A DNA stretch of 64,000 bases, from the NCBI GenBank assembly GCA_029721435.1, contig CM056576.1, positions 118,781,166-118,845,165 of the forward strand, given 5' to 3'. Position numbers and translations under genes: made by a program. The notes below the pieces were generated by a model. The model was not told where the DNA came from. It did not search any database and worked only from the letters and a program-made list of their open reading frames with translations. Position 1 is the first letter of the stretch, and the number at the start of each line of letters is the position of its first letter. This document shows, one piece after another, positions 47,306 through 58,589 of this stretch. The stretch is from Gymnothorax reevesii (taxonomy: Eukaryota > Chordata > Actinopteri > Anguilliformes > Muraenidae).

Positions 47306-47531
47306 AGGTGGAGCTGGGGTGGAGGAGGGTTGTTGAGCTAGTGCGCCGAGGAACAGCTACTCAGGAAGGCAAACTCAAATGAGCCCAACATACTCCAGGC
47401 CAAGCAATCATGTCACAGCAAAGTCAGACGACAATCAAATGCACTCAGATGACTCTCTACTAGGTAGCACCTCCATTAAGCAAGCTTGACTCCGTGGCCT
47501 ATCAGAATTTCCATCAAAGCTCCATTTCATA
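47306..47531 (+). repeat. Dispersed repeat family, copy D
   Basis: Collinear with copy A at 3606-3830: GGTGGAGCTGGGGTGGAGGA at the start, GTCACAGCAAAGTCAGACGA.., GATGACTCTCTA, and GCTTGACTCCGTGGCCTATC at the end. Confidence 0.65.
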
Positions 47532-49138
47532 GCATATACTGAACTTTAAACATTCAAATTTCAGATATATTAAAAAGGCAGACAACTTGAGTTCTCAAAA
47601 AAAAAAAAAAAGTATGGACTCTACAACAGTATCATTGAATGTGCAGTCATGTTTAATCACCCCATTAAACCCAGTCATCATTGTTGAACAGTCTTGTTGT
47701 TGAGTCAAGATTCATGAGTGATGAGTCACATTCCTCGTGACTATCTGAAGAGTCCTCACTCAACCAATTCCAAATTTATTTCCGAACGATTGGTCGAAAA
47801 TTGTCTGAAAATGCTCCAAAATAAGGCTCGGACTGCGCCAGACAGCATATAAAACCTCAGAGCTTCCAGCTTTTTCATGTTGTACAGCACTTGCATCGAA
47901 TCATGACCTCAAAACCGAGGTGCATACCGAACCATGACTTCTGTGCACCATTACACATAACCAACATAGTCGCTAACGTATTTTCCCTTTATATGTGTTT
48001 GTGGGAGGAGAACAATTAATACATGCATCCTCACTTTAAATAATGACAATAAACAGAGCGCATTGCTGCAACGAGAATTGTTTTGTTCAACAATTGCTGT
48101 GTAGTTCATAAGTGATTAAAATGACTAAAGAGTTGGATTTGAACGATTATTTAAGGGGAAGTCAGTTTGGCCCTGTATGTTTTCAGTTGTGAAGCTGCTT
48201 TCTTGTGCAAGGATGTTAAAAAAAGAAATAAAAAAGTGAAATCAATTGGTACCTGCATGGCTGGAGCAAATACTTCATGTGTGCAGTACCTGGAGTTGAT
48301 TAGAGCTGTTTTTCAGGAAGGATGCAGTAAGGGATCAATGGAATCGAGTGAGACTGAAGTTCCTCTCCAAGGCAAAGACAAGCAAAGCACCCACAAGACT
48401 GATGACCCATTAAAACTGCATGCTGCAATATTCCTAATTGTGATCAGCAAAAATACATTTTCCTGATCAAATACAGAACAGCCCAATAATAATATAAAAC
48501 ATCAACAATACTTTTAAATCTGTGGCACATAATTCACAGGTAAGGTAATGCATGCAGTAAATGAATTCTTTTCTTCAGTAATGGGATTTCAAAACTGAGA
48601 GACCACAATAATAAATCAAATGTTCGTATTTTATTTGCACTGGAAACTGTAAGACTTTTAAATTTGAATCTGCCATAACAAAGATAAAATTCTGGTTTAG
48701 TCCCAGGCCCGAATTACCGCTGCTTTTTGCAGCATTAAAACTGTTTGGCTGTATTCAGGCCGTCCCTCAAATGCTTTTCACATGAACTTGACCTTAAAAG
48801 AAGGTACCTGCATCAACAGAGAGGAGCCACTCTGACGTAAATGACATCTACCAGTGCTTCTCGCAACTACTCAAAGATTCCCATGGGCTTTGCAGAAAGG
48901 CCGGTACATCAAACCAGTAAAGATCACTTTGTGACCAAGACATTCAGAGAAATGGCAGTGCTACCTCAGGTTATTTTCCAAAGTAACACAAACTAGGATA
49001 TATTTGCTGTTTTATAAAGTGTAGATTAAATGTGGATGTGCTGGAACCCCAACCGTTTGAACTCCTACGCCGCAAACCTCTAGCCAATGTTACTTCATCA
49101 ACTGATATTTTGTTAGACCTATCGGACACAACTGAATC
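47532..49138. other. Non-coding stretch
   Basis: No gene recognised. The 99-codon frame at 48167-48466 lacks an ATG start and any domain. Confidence 0.35.
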
Positions 49139-49872
49139 GATGTCATGGTTGGTCATGTTTATGTTCATGTTCTGTGTTCATGATTTTGTCTTTTATTTAT
49201 TCTTTTTGGTTATTGTAATTTTTAGTTCATTCCATGTTTCAGTTCCATTGCACTTGTCTCCCCTGTCTTGTGATCTAGTTGGTTCAGTCTGTCTTCCCTG
49301 TCTGCGTGCTCACTGACTTCGGGTGATTTAAATGAATTCCGGTGTTTAAAATATTCCTTCGATTCTCATTTTCTTCCTTCGTCTTTCTGTTCTGATTACT
49401 AACAAGACTAACATTTGTATTTTGTATTATAGTCTACTAACACAACCAATCCATGTGTATATAAGATTACTAGATTACTAACTTACTAATGAGCACCCTA
49501 GTTTAATATGTAAAGTTGCACCGCTACTAATTTAGACTAATTCCCTCTCAGCCATCGCCCTGCTCTATACTCCGCCCCTTGTCTGTCTCTGTCCTCTCCT
49601 AAGTTTCAGCATGATCTCTCGCACGTGCTTAATCACTCTCCTGCGTTCATTATCTATGCACGTAGAACTCCTGGACCGCAGCTGATTAAATGTCATAGGC
49701 TGTTCGTGTGATTCCCATTAGTGTTTTGTCTTTCGCCAATTTTCGTGGTTAGGGTTTCCCTTATGTGATTCTCCCTTTGTAATTAGTCTGATTCTCTACA
49801 CATGATTCCTGTATAGCATGTGACCTTCCCTGTGTGTATTTAAGCAGTCATTTCACTCACAGCTCTTGTCAG
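49139..49872 (+). mobile_element. LTR-like block, copy 2
   Basis: Begins TGTCATGGTTGG and is collinear with 26134-26910 through the CTCCGCCCCTTG, TCATAGGCTGT, TTTCGCCAATTT and TATTTAAGCAGTCATTTCAC phrases. It diverges immediately after AGCTCTTGTCAG (49872), where the region downstream of the putative promoter in copy 1 has been replaced. It is therefore a partial copy. Confidence 0.55.
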
Positions 49873-49924
49873 GGGCCTATTCCCTGGCCTTTTCAAGATT
49901 CAGTGCAAGAATTTGGGCCTTCTT

Positions 49925-50662
49925 GGGGTGCTTTCACACTAGGGACTCAGACACAGACCCGAGAACACTTGACCCCAAAGTCAAGTTCATTTGGTTAGTG
50001 TGAACACAATCCTACCATGCTCAGGCACATTCTCGTGGTTATCACATTGAGATAACATAAAAGATTGAGAATAATGACTAAATTTAGCAATGGTCATATT
50101 AGTCAACTAGCTCGTCACTCTTCTGTGCGGATAGCTCACTAAAGTCCATGCTGTAACATGCGTAAAGAATAAATGAGGACTCATTTGACCAATTGTCAAA
50201 ATTGCTGTCTCAATTACATTTCATATGGCCATAATGGCTGCGCTAATGTTGGAACAGCGTCTCAGGATAAAGCCAGAGAAACAGACTAATAATGCATGGC
50301 TAATGTTAGCAATGAGGAGCCACAGTTACCTTTATTTCTCAATTTGTTACCTAGTCAATTCGATGACCCACCTGCATACGAACTAACGTACCATGAACGA
50401 ACATGCATAACGTTATTCGACGGTAGAGAATATTTGAAATGTCCGTGCCTACATTAAATAGAATTAAGTTAGCCAAACTTAGCTGAATCTTACCTGCTCA
50501 GGAGAAAATTATCAACTTCGGAATGATCAAATTCTTCTCTGCTTTCAGCTGTCACCATCTTTCAAAGGCATGACCTGCACAGATTCTTGTTTTGTTTCTG
50601 ACTTTGTCACGACGTATTTCGGAATCATAACGAGGCCTTTTAGGTTTAGTAACGTCAGCCAT
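49925..50662 (-). mobile_element. DNA-transposon relic with one recognisable end
   Basis: GGGGTGCTTTCACACTAGGG at 49925 looks like the terminus of a fish DNA transposon. A stem-loop (TTCACACTA at 49933-49941, TAGTGTGAA at 49996-50004) lies just inside. The coding relic at 50494-50662 runs towards this end. The opposite terminus was not found, so the right limit is only that of the coding relic. Confidence 0.35.
50494..50662 (-). pseudogene. First-exon relic of a fish transposon-type protein
   Basis: From an ATG at 50662 the frame reads MADVTKPKRPRYDSEIRRDK, then RNKTRICAGHAFERW, then a TGA stop (50552-50554), then in frame QLKAEKNFDHSEVDNFLLS, ending at a consensus donor (CAG then GTAAG, intron from 50493). 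Many fish genomes carry first exons of this shape, with KRxRYD..RR..RNKTR..G.AFxRWRxLK..K.F.....E.A.FLL, in proteins linked to DNA transposons. The stop sits where the family has Arg, and CGA to TGA is the expected CpG decay. Copy number and parent family are unknown to me. Confidence 0.6.
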
Positions 50663-51167
50663 TTGTGCTCTGAAACGCTGGTAGCTGCAGCTCAGTGGTA
50701 ACTGGCAACCTGGATGACGAAATGCTACTGACTTCGTGATTGGGAGATGGGTGGAGGGCAGCGCAACAGGCCAAAACACGAAATGACAACATCAACATTA
50801 GTTGCAGGCTGCAACTTCGCTTTTGTAATGAGAATATTCTGGCTGGACAACTGTTGTCAGTGATATGAGTATTTGAAATTAACATCATTCCTTAATGTCT
50901 GGTGATATATCAGGGCCATTTCATGATTAATCAACATACATTTCTTACATATTGCTCCTTTGCACTTTATCGTGTAAGCAATTATAACGCAAAGTATGAT
51001 TTTGTGATTGAGCATTTTATACTGCGTAGCATATTGTATCTATTGATAATGACATGATTCTGTTACTTTATAATTGACGGCTTTAATGTCCAATCTTGGC
51101 ATATCATTCATATATGCCCATAACATACAACATTTTATCAAACGTGTTGTTTCTACTTCAGTTTGAT
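50663..51167. other. Non-coding stretch
   Basis: Upstream of the exon relic, with a moderately CpG-rich edge to about 50780. Otherwise nothing recognised. Confidence 0.35.
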
Positions 51168-51461
51168 ATGGGAAGTCAAAAACAGGTCAGGTTGCACAGC
51201 TGCTTCTTCTGGGATGGTGACAGGAAGCCAGCTCGTCTGGGACGCAGATGTACTGGAATTGAGCTCAAGGTGTGCATATTAAATCAAAGGGACAGAGGTT
51301 CAAGCATGCAGATGAGAAAATACAGTTATGGGCGGGCATCCTCAAGGAAGCTGCCACATATTGTTTACAATGATTTTCTGGACTTTGGGCCCATCTCCAA
51401 ATGGATGAACCTTTGGCACCAGGAGTCCTTCCAGATGCCCAGAGACTCAAATGCTGCATGA
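51168..51461 (+). other. Unrecognised 97-codon open frame
   Basis: ATG at 51168 (MGSQKQVRLHSCFFWDGDRK at the start) is preceded by a pyrimidine tract and AG (51161), like a splice acceptor, and the frame is open to 51461. A GTGTGC donor-like word lies inside. The composition is not obviously biased, but no domain is recognised and an opposite-strand frame of similar length overlaps. It may be an exon of an old element or chance. Confidence 0.2.
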
Positions 51462-53489
51462 TGTGTGTCATCTGTCTGTGCCGGTTCAATTGTAGCTACT
51501 CATCTCCATTAATGAAATGTAATAATAATGCTTGGGAGGGGGGCACAGGCATTTGATTGTGTGTATATAAATATGTTGAGAGGTGTAATAGCTCTATCTT
51601 TTTATCCTATATACATGTGAATACGAGTGAAGGAATATAGTGGGAGTGGCATAGGCATTTTTTTTCATCCCAGAACTCCTTGTTTTCACATTAGGTATGA
51701 TTGTTCTGTACCGTGCCAGAATATAACACCGCCCCCCATCCCCCATCGATTAGGTTTCGCAGACTGTGCCCGGGTACGGTACACTTCAAATAAACTGAAG
51801 CCTGCAGAAAAGTGACAAGTGCACTGAACGACATGGATAAAACATCAAACGTGTGTCCTCATGCCAATGGCTATGACATAGTTCTAATGTAGCATTGTGA
51901 AATACAATCCAAAGTCTATTCAGGGTATTTTCTTTGTGAAAATTGAGTTGATTCTTTTTGCAATTTCTGCGTGTGACTTGGTGCTTGACTCATCTACACT
52001 GCACAGCTTGACATGGCTAATCCACGTCTTGCTTCAAAAATAGACTATTAAGGCACGTATTTTTAGCAGACCGGACCAGAGATCCCCCTCTGTGAAGCTT
52101 CTGAAACGCGTTGTGGTGCTTCAGGAGGAATCACCAGAATTATTAACTTGAGTGCCCATGATCAGCTCCGGTGACTGCGTCGCTGCCAGAATTTACCCAT
52201 TACGCACATACGTGTTCATAAGTCAGCCCACTGCACAATTTTGGCCAGAACTTTCTAACACTGTCATTCTGCCAAAAGCTGCAATTCATGAATTCAGCCA
52301 TCTGTGAAACCCCTTTGAAGACCCACAAATTTGAATATGGACAACATTAATTCTCAAAGCCGACAATTTTCACATTTGCCTTGAATTGGCTGACCCACAG
52401 GATCCAGCTCAACCAGGTGTTACCTGTTCTTCTTGTTTGTAATAATGAGAAATTTCTATTTCCACTTTCATTCAATTTCCACACGCATAGTTTGTCTTTT
52501 CTATCGCTCATTCTTGTTTCATCAAGACTGTCCAAGGTGGTTTTCATTATATAGGAAGCTCCCTTAGTTTAATTAAATTAAATGATGGGCTCTCCATGCA
52601 GAATAGTTCCAGGAATGCAGAGCCACTGAAAAGCCGCTTGTTGCATCCATCAAAGGACGGTACTATATCAAACAGAGCATTGTTCATATATAAAAACACT
52701 AATTTGTCTATGACATACAGAATGGCATACACAGTTATTAACATTATTTATCTGAATTAGTATTTGAATAAAGGGGAAGGAGGAGAGAGTCTAAAATAAA
52801 ATATTATTGTTCCCTGCTCTCACTGCCTACCATCGTACTTCCTGGGTAAACAATCAAGATTTGTATTCTTGGCCGCTAACATCCCATCCTCTTGTGTGCT
52901 TACCTGAGACATTTATGGACTACGTATTGAAAAATTGGCTGCTTTTTAACTACTGTGACCAGACTATAAGTACATCTCCACACCTAGTTGCTAGGCCTTT
53001 GTCGTCAGGCCGTGCACATATCTGATATGAGAGGCATATCTTTAGTGCCTATATCTATATTCTTCAGTGCAATCTGCAAAAAGAACATTACTCGACGCAT
53101 CCATCACCTGCAATGTTCCAGCCCAATCGTTTATACGCTTCCTGCCTCCAAAGGATGATATCGGCTGTTCTTTTTCAAGCAGTGGGTTCAGCCCCTGCTT
53201 TGGCCACATAATTTCCATTCTATTAGGGGATTAAAAATCAATTTGGAGGGAAGTCACCCGTCCCATGATTTCAGCCAGGCAGAACCTGCCCATTCATCAT
53301 GTGGTTATTCCACTCAGGCACTTCAATAAAAAGGCCATGCTGTCATCTCATTCATTATCTCTGCCCGGATATTCATTTATCAAAAGGGAATGGTAGTTTC
53401 TCCTACATAATGATATGTATTTACTTTTCACCTTTGACTTCATGCTCCCTGGTGCACCAGCAACTCATGGTACAGTCAAGATATGTTCC
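51462..53489. other. Long non-coding stretch
   Basis: No gene or mobile element recognised. Confidence 0.4.
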
Positions 53490-53720
53490 AGCTAATTATC
53501 ATGACCGCCAGCATCATTATCATTCTCTTTGTCTTCACCATTTTGTCGCCTTTTTTTCCCCCCCACAAAAATTTGATGTCCATCAATGGTTTCTGCCTCA
53601 GTCCTCACAACCACTGTAATCAACATAATCATAGTCATCAGCAGTACCATCAGCATTGTAATCATTATTGTCACATCCAAAAATATTGTCATAGCTCCCA
53701 TATCTGCCATCGCAATGTTG

Positions 53721-53764
<44 letters not shown>
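53490..53764 (+). repeat. ATC/CAT-rich cryptic repeat and (TA)n
   Basis: Imperfect ATC/CATT trinucleotide-like repetition runs from about 53505 to 53705, and a pure (TA)n tract follows at 53725-53763. The overlapping frames on both strands are by-products of low complexity. Confidence 0.8.
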
Positions 53765-53768
<4 letters not shown>

Positions 53769-53934
53769 TTGTCTGTGGCTCTAGAGCAGAGTCCCTGTCG
53801 ATTGTTGAGTTATTTATCATGCCATTTGAAGACCACAATGGAAAAATGATCAGTCACATTTTCACGTTGGAGAGAAATGATGAATTAAAAATTCTAAACG
53901 ATCTTAGAAACAAAGCACTAAAAAAAATACAAAA

Positions 53935-54030
53935 AATATTAAATGTATAAAATGAATACAATATTATAATAATATATAATAATATTATTATATATTATGA
54001 TGAATATTATAATCATCTACAATATATACT
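53935..54030. repeat. AT-only palindromic block
   Basis: Runs of ATATTATAATAATATATAAT type with several overlapping self-complementary stretches. Confidence 0.7.
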
Positions 54031-54367
54031 AAAATGCTAAATTTGGACTCTGATGGTTTTTCCTTTGACGTAATCGTTTGTAAATTTAAATGAGAAAACT
54101 GTTCCAAGGCATGAACTCTGAATTTTTGAAAACACATGGAAATGACAGGGTCAAATTGCATATGTTAAACTATGAAATTATGCTTATGATACAGTACCAA
54201 GGTCAAAGTAATAATAATATGAGTAAAAACTTCATTTTCTCATTTAATTAAATACAGAATCGCATGTTTTTTCTCCTTGTCTTTTACATGGGTGGGTTCC
54301 CTTATTTTATACATCTATATATCCATGTCAAAGTGTTACTGTTTCTGATTATCATGCATTCCATTTA

Positions 54368-55476
54368 CAACCTCAATTCCAAAAAAGTTGGGATGCTGTG
54401 TAAATTGTAAATAAAAACAGAATGCAATGATTTACAACTCTCATAAACTGACATTTTATTCACAATAGAACATAGACAGCATATCAGATGTTGAAAGTGA
54501 GACATTTTATCATTTCATGAAAAATATTAGCTCGTTCTGAATTTGATGGCAGCAACACATCTCAAAAAAGTTTGGACAGGGCCATGTTTACCACTGTATA
54601 GTATCCACTTGTCTTTTAACAAGTCTCTAAACATCTGAGAAGTGAAGAGACCAAGTGCTCCTCACTTTGGAGGGGAATGTTGACCCACTCTTGTCAGATG
54701 AAGGATTCTAGCTGCTCAACAGCTTAGTCCTGGGTCTTCTTTGCTGGATTTTTTTTGTTTTATGATGCGCCAAATGTTTTCTATTAGTGAATGGTCTGGA
54801 CTGCAGGTAGGGCAGTTCAGCGCTCTGACTCTTCAACTGCAAAGCCATGCTGTTATGATGGATGCAGTATGTGTTCGGCATTGTTTTGCTGAAATATGCC
54901 TTTCCTGAAAGAGACATTGGGCTCATTTCTTGGCACAGCGCAAGGTGCTGAAGCCCACGCAGTGGTAATTTCAGTGGGTGCAACCCGCGCAGTGGTAATC
55001 TCGTGTGGTGCAACACCGTGCACAGCCACTTTGGCAATTTAGTAGATGGACGTGCGCCGAGATGGGCGGCGTAATAGGGGGAGGTGTCACATATTCATCA
55101 TGACGCAGTGACAATTTTGTGGATAAAGGCTCTGCCGAAAGTGCGCAGAGAGCTCGCCAGCTCCAACCTGGTTAACTTTCTGAGCCGTGGAAATTTGGTT
55201 GACCGGCGCCCAGAGCGCACGTCAGCGAAATCTCACAGGCAGGTTTCCAGAATGTCAGGCACATTTCAATGCAATAAATTATTACAGCAGCCACTATTTA
55301 ATGTAACTATCTGAATCAGGACATATACTGTAGTATCTATATCAATTGTCCTGACGTCAGATCAAAGGCGGTTGGCACGTGTAATGGAAACTCGACCTGG
55401 CTTAATCAACGCAGCTGAATCTGTGATGCAAACTAACGACTTCACATCTTTCTCAGCCAACCACAAACTGCCTCGG

Positions 55477-55526
<50 letters not shown>

Positions 55527-56457
55527 TATCATATACATATATTTATATATGTGCACACGCAGCAACAGGGTGTAATAATAGGAACATGCTATCCATTGTT
55601 TCTCTTCCCAGTGATGCAGGAAGAAGAAATAAATGAGCAACTGTCGTATTTCTTTCCAACTTCATCAGTTTGAATGATCTGATATAGTTTTGTTTTGAAA
55701 TTCCATCCAAGCTTGCTAATGGTAATAATTCGCGAATGCCCTAACTAGCCAGCTAACTCATATTCGTATTGCTTAATATAGACGTAAGCGGTGCAGAAAA
55801 CATGCCTGAAGCAGCAAAGTGAAATATTAACGCATCATGCAGATATACGACAGAGGCTCCGTTATTCCAATATTTAAAGGTGAGGAGAGGAGCTCATTTG
55901 AATGGTGAAGATTTGACTCGGCTGTGTTAAACCCACTCACGCCTTCTCTCCTCCCTCTTTGCCACTTGCTCCAGCAGGAGTAAGCAACATACGCCTGGAT
56001 ACACCACGTTTGCGCAGCGCTCCCCCATTTGCCGCGCATGCACCTGGTCAACAAATTTAGAGCCCATTGTCTGGGTGGGGGCATATGTAGTTGCAAAACC
56101 TCTTACACTTTTCAGCATTGATAGTGCCTTTCCAGAGGTGTCAGCTCCCCAAGCCTGAGGCTCTTTTGCAACCCGATGCCATAAGAGATGTAGGCTTTTG
56201 AACTGAGCGCTGATTACAAGCTGAATGGTCCCTCTCCTCTTTAGACCACATGACACGGCGTCCATGGTTTCCAAAAAAGAAATTCACATTTTGATTCATC
56301 TCACCGCAGAGGAGTTTTCCATTCTGTCCCAGTCCATTTTAAATAAACTTTGGCCCAGTGAATATGGCTTATTCTTTGCATGATACAACTTTAGCTTGCA
56401 TTTATAGATTGCATGGCGAACTTTGTTCACAGACAATGATTTCTGGAAGTGTTCCTC
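54368..56457 (-). pseudogene. Tc1-like transposon relic, interrupted
   Basis: The 3' terminus lies at 54368 next to a TA, with CCAAAAAAGTTGGGATGCTG as the TIR; AAAAAAGTTTGGACAGGGCC further in repeats part of it. Minus-strand coding traces, in several frames, match Tc1 transposase order. HFQKSLSVNKVRHAIYKCKL.. and LFKMDWDRMENS lie at about 56296-56484. A segment with AVSCGLKRRG lies at about 56150-56274. The catalytic C-terminal part is at about 54710-54910 (KAYFSKTMPNTYCIHHNS region, then a RKHLAHHKTKKIQQRRPRT region). Frameshifts are many, the N-terminal third is missing after 56457, and a 1.15-kb element splits the gene. It cannot make transposase. Confidence 0.8.
54920..56064. mobile_element. 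GGGCTC-ended element nested in the Tc1 relic
   Basis: It starts GGCTCATTTCTTGGCACAGC and ends AACAAATTTAGAGCC, an imperfect inverted pair. CATTG flanks both sides (54915-54919, 56065-56069), where the Tc1 sequence joins across the gap. The body is CpG-rich at both ends and contains a 2 x 30-bp tandem (CGCAGTGGTAAT..GGTGCAAC, from 54958) and an (AT)n tract at 55480-55524. Fish carry abundant non-coding elements starting GGGCTCTATTTT with GCGCA-rich interiors, which this resembles. Superfamily uncertain, no coding capacity. Confidence 0.65.
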
Positions 56458-57600
56458 CTCTGTCACACCAGATGGAGTTCCCATGGAGTTGTCACTGAGA
56501 TTTGAAACTTATCCGAGCTGGAATCGAAGAGAAATTTGGAAATCGTTCTGCAAATTATTTGAAATTTTCATAAGCTGGAGATCTCAGGGCATTCCCATGG
56601 CGATTAAGGCGTTTGTACAGAGTTCCCGAGGCGTGCTGATGCATTCCCACAGCGTTGTCATTTGGGATTGATGGCGTTGTCACGGAGTTATGTTACATGT
56701 CCACTGCGAGCTAAGCGTTTTCACTGCACTCCCACTGGGTGCACGTGGAGTTCGCTGCGTCCCCAAACCGTCCATACTGTGTTTTTCTAGATGTTATAAA
56801 AGCCATGACATACCAGGGGGTATCAAAAAGTTCAAATTATCCTTATCTAGTTAATGGACTAAGAAGTATCTACTTCACTGTGTTCAATCTTGTTCTAGTT
56901 GATCCTGAACACGAGTAACCCCAAGTATGGAGACGATTGAGCCATGCAGCCTAATTAAGTTTTTGGACTTGAAGGGTTGCACTGCCCAACAGATTAATGA
57001 TTAGATGCAATCTGTTTATGGTGGTGATAGCCCACCTTATGACACGTTGTGAGATGGGAAAGGAATTTCCATGAGGTCTGGTGGAGGGTTGGTTTTCCAT
57101 GAAATCAGGGGACTTCTATTCAGGTGGTCTGTGGAGGGTCAAGAAACGATGGGAGAAATGTGTAACTCTGGATGGTGGCTATGTAGAGAAGTCTTAAGGA
57201 CAAGAAAGCAAAATAAAGTTTCTACCCTGAATATGTCTCAGTGATAATTAGAACTTTTTGATGCCCCCTTGTATACACTCCTTTCCCTTTCTTTTCAAAT
57301 ATTAAGCCGTCTTTGCATTGATTTTGAATGTAATCTGTTGTGTGAAAAATTTGCTTTGTGTGAAAGCAGCTTGAGCCGCGTTCGCGTGGCGTTCATATGC
57401 GACCTTGGGGCGTCTCCATGGCGCTCCCGAGGCACTGCAGGAGATCTCACTAAGCTGCTACAATGGTCCTACAAAGTTCAAATCAGTGGTGGAGTTGCCA
57501 CAGAGATGCCGCTGCGCTCTAGGTAATCCTGCGCACACCCCGGCGTACTAAAATCTTTGAGCACCGCACAAACTCCGTGAGAACGCACTTATTGATAGTG
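56458..57600 (+). repeat. CpG-rich periodic sequence split by a mariner
   Basis: Both sides of the mariner copy (56458-56790 and 57370-57600) repeat variants of TTCCCATGGCGTT, TCCCGAGGCGT, GGCGTTGTCACGGAGTT and CACAGCGTTGTC at short, irregular spacing, in an otherwise CpG-poor region. This is probably one degenerate minisatellite or element interior. The family is not recognised, and its own ends were not found. Confidence 0.45.
56813..57271 (+). mobile_element. Internally deleted mariner element
   Basis: TA lies outside both ends (56811-56812, 57272-57273). The left end CCAGGGGGTATCAAAAAGTT and the right end, reverse-complemented, CAAGGGGGCATCAAAAAGTT are about 28-bp inverted repeats. Inside, codons for the start of a mariner transposase helix-turn-helix (IKFLDLKGCTAQQINDQMQ-like words, with a stop in place of one codon) are followed directly by a C-terminal part (DGGYVE-like, then KDKKAK). 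The catalytic centre is deleted, and the 459-bp copy is non-autonomous. Confidence 0.9.
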
Positions 57601-58198
57601 CCATGGTTTCATCCGGGTTTTATCCTCCAGTAGCCTTAGATTACGTTAAAGATGCATTTCCAACAAAATAAATAAAGGCTTGTATCCTATACTGAAGGCC
57701 ATTAAAAATGCATAAAAAAATATACTGTTTAAAGTATTGATAAATGGTTTCTTTCATAGTTGCAAAACATGGACTTGGGGATACTGTGCTTTTGGTAGTG
57801 AGACTTGCCCTCACTGTTATTGTTACATTGGCAGTCAATTCAGCAGTTCTTATGCATTATCTGACATGTCAGAAGACGGTTTATGGAGTGTTTTTGTGGC
57901 GCCACCGATGATGCACTTTGTCGGGGACGACAGCTGACACATCTGGTCATTCTGTGTCATCCTTGCAGTCTGGATGCAGTCATTTAATGGACATTAATGC
58001 GTCCAGAATCTTTTCCTTCAGACTGGCCATCATTCAACATTCAAAATGTTTGATTCTTTCGAGATTCATTTTTTTGTGGCATTTGAAGTGGGAATGATGT
58101 GACTTGCACACTTTTCATGTGCAAAACAATTTCTCTCAATATGATTCACGACCATGACCCAGGGAACTGCTGCATTTAGATAATCATAATGAGGTGTT
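57601..58198. other. Non-coding stretch
   Basis: Nothing recognised; frames of 62-66 codons on both strands have no motif. Confidence 0.4.
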
Positions 58199-58263
58199 AA
58201 ACCAAGAAAGGATTCGAACCCAGACACTTGACATTTTGCAATGCTTACCATACCTGATGGTCA
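58199..58263 (-). mobile_element. tRNA-like sequence (SINE head or tRNA pseudogene)
   Basis: On the minus strand, ACCATCAGGTATGGTAAGC gives an A-box-like stretch, and GGGTTCGAATCC is a perfect B box with a GGTT..ACCA-like closing pair. The anticodon arm is not convincing and there is no CCA. It is probably the head of a degraded SINE whose body runs towards 58060. Confidence 0.5.
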
Positions 58264-58589
58264 TCATGTGAATCGGCAAAAAGGAAAAACTATCAGTTTT
58301 TAAATTAGACGATAAAAATCATTTTGCGTTTTTAATGCCTCTCAGTATATAAATTGTGCTGATGATGCATTAGATTTGACTGTACCTTGCCAAAGGAGTA
58401 GCAGTAAAATTGTTGAACGATGGTGTAAATCAATATTTGGGATGATGGAGTTGAGAGTGATTTTTTTTTTTTTTGGATGATTATAAAATGGACAAGCAAG
58501 AGTAGGCTAAGCTGAAGATTTCAGTTACTGTAGAATCAAACACTACAAAATCAAACACTACAAAACAAGAAATGCACTGATACAGGGGC
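58264..58589. other. Non-coding stretch
   Basis: A T-run near 58463 and AT-rich DNA; nothing recognised. Confidence 0.4.

Noticed and set aside
48167..48466. 99-codon frame
   Set aside because: It does not start with ATG and shows no domain or conservation signal that can be judged here.
53299..53849. Several overlapping frames of 72-106 codons
   Set aside because: They lie in ATC-rich low-complexity sequence and the (TA)n tract.
58199..58263. Functional tRNA gene
   Set aside because: The B box is perfect, but the anticodon arm and acceptor stem do not fold convincingly.
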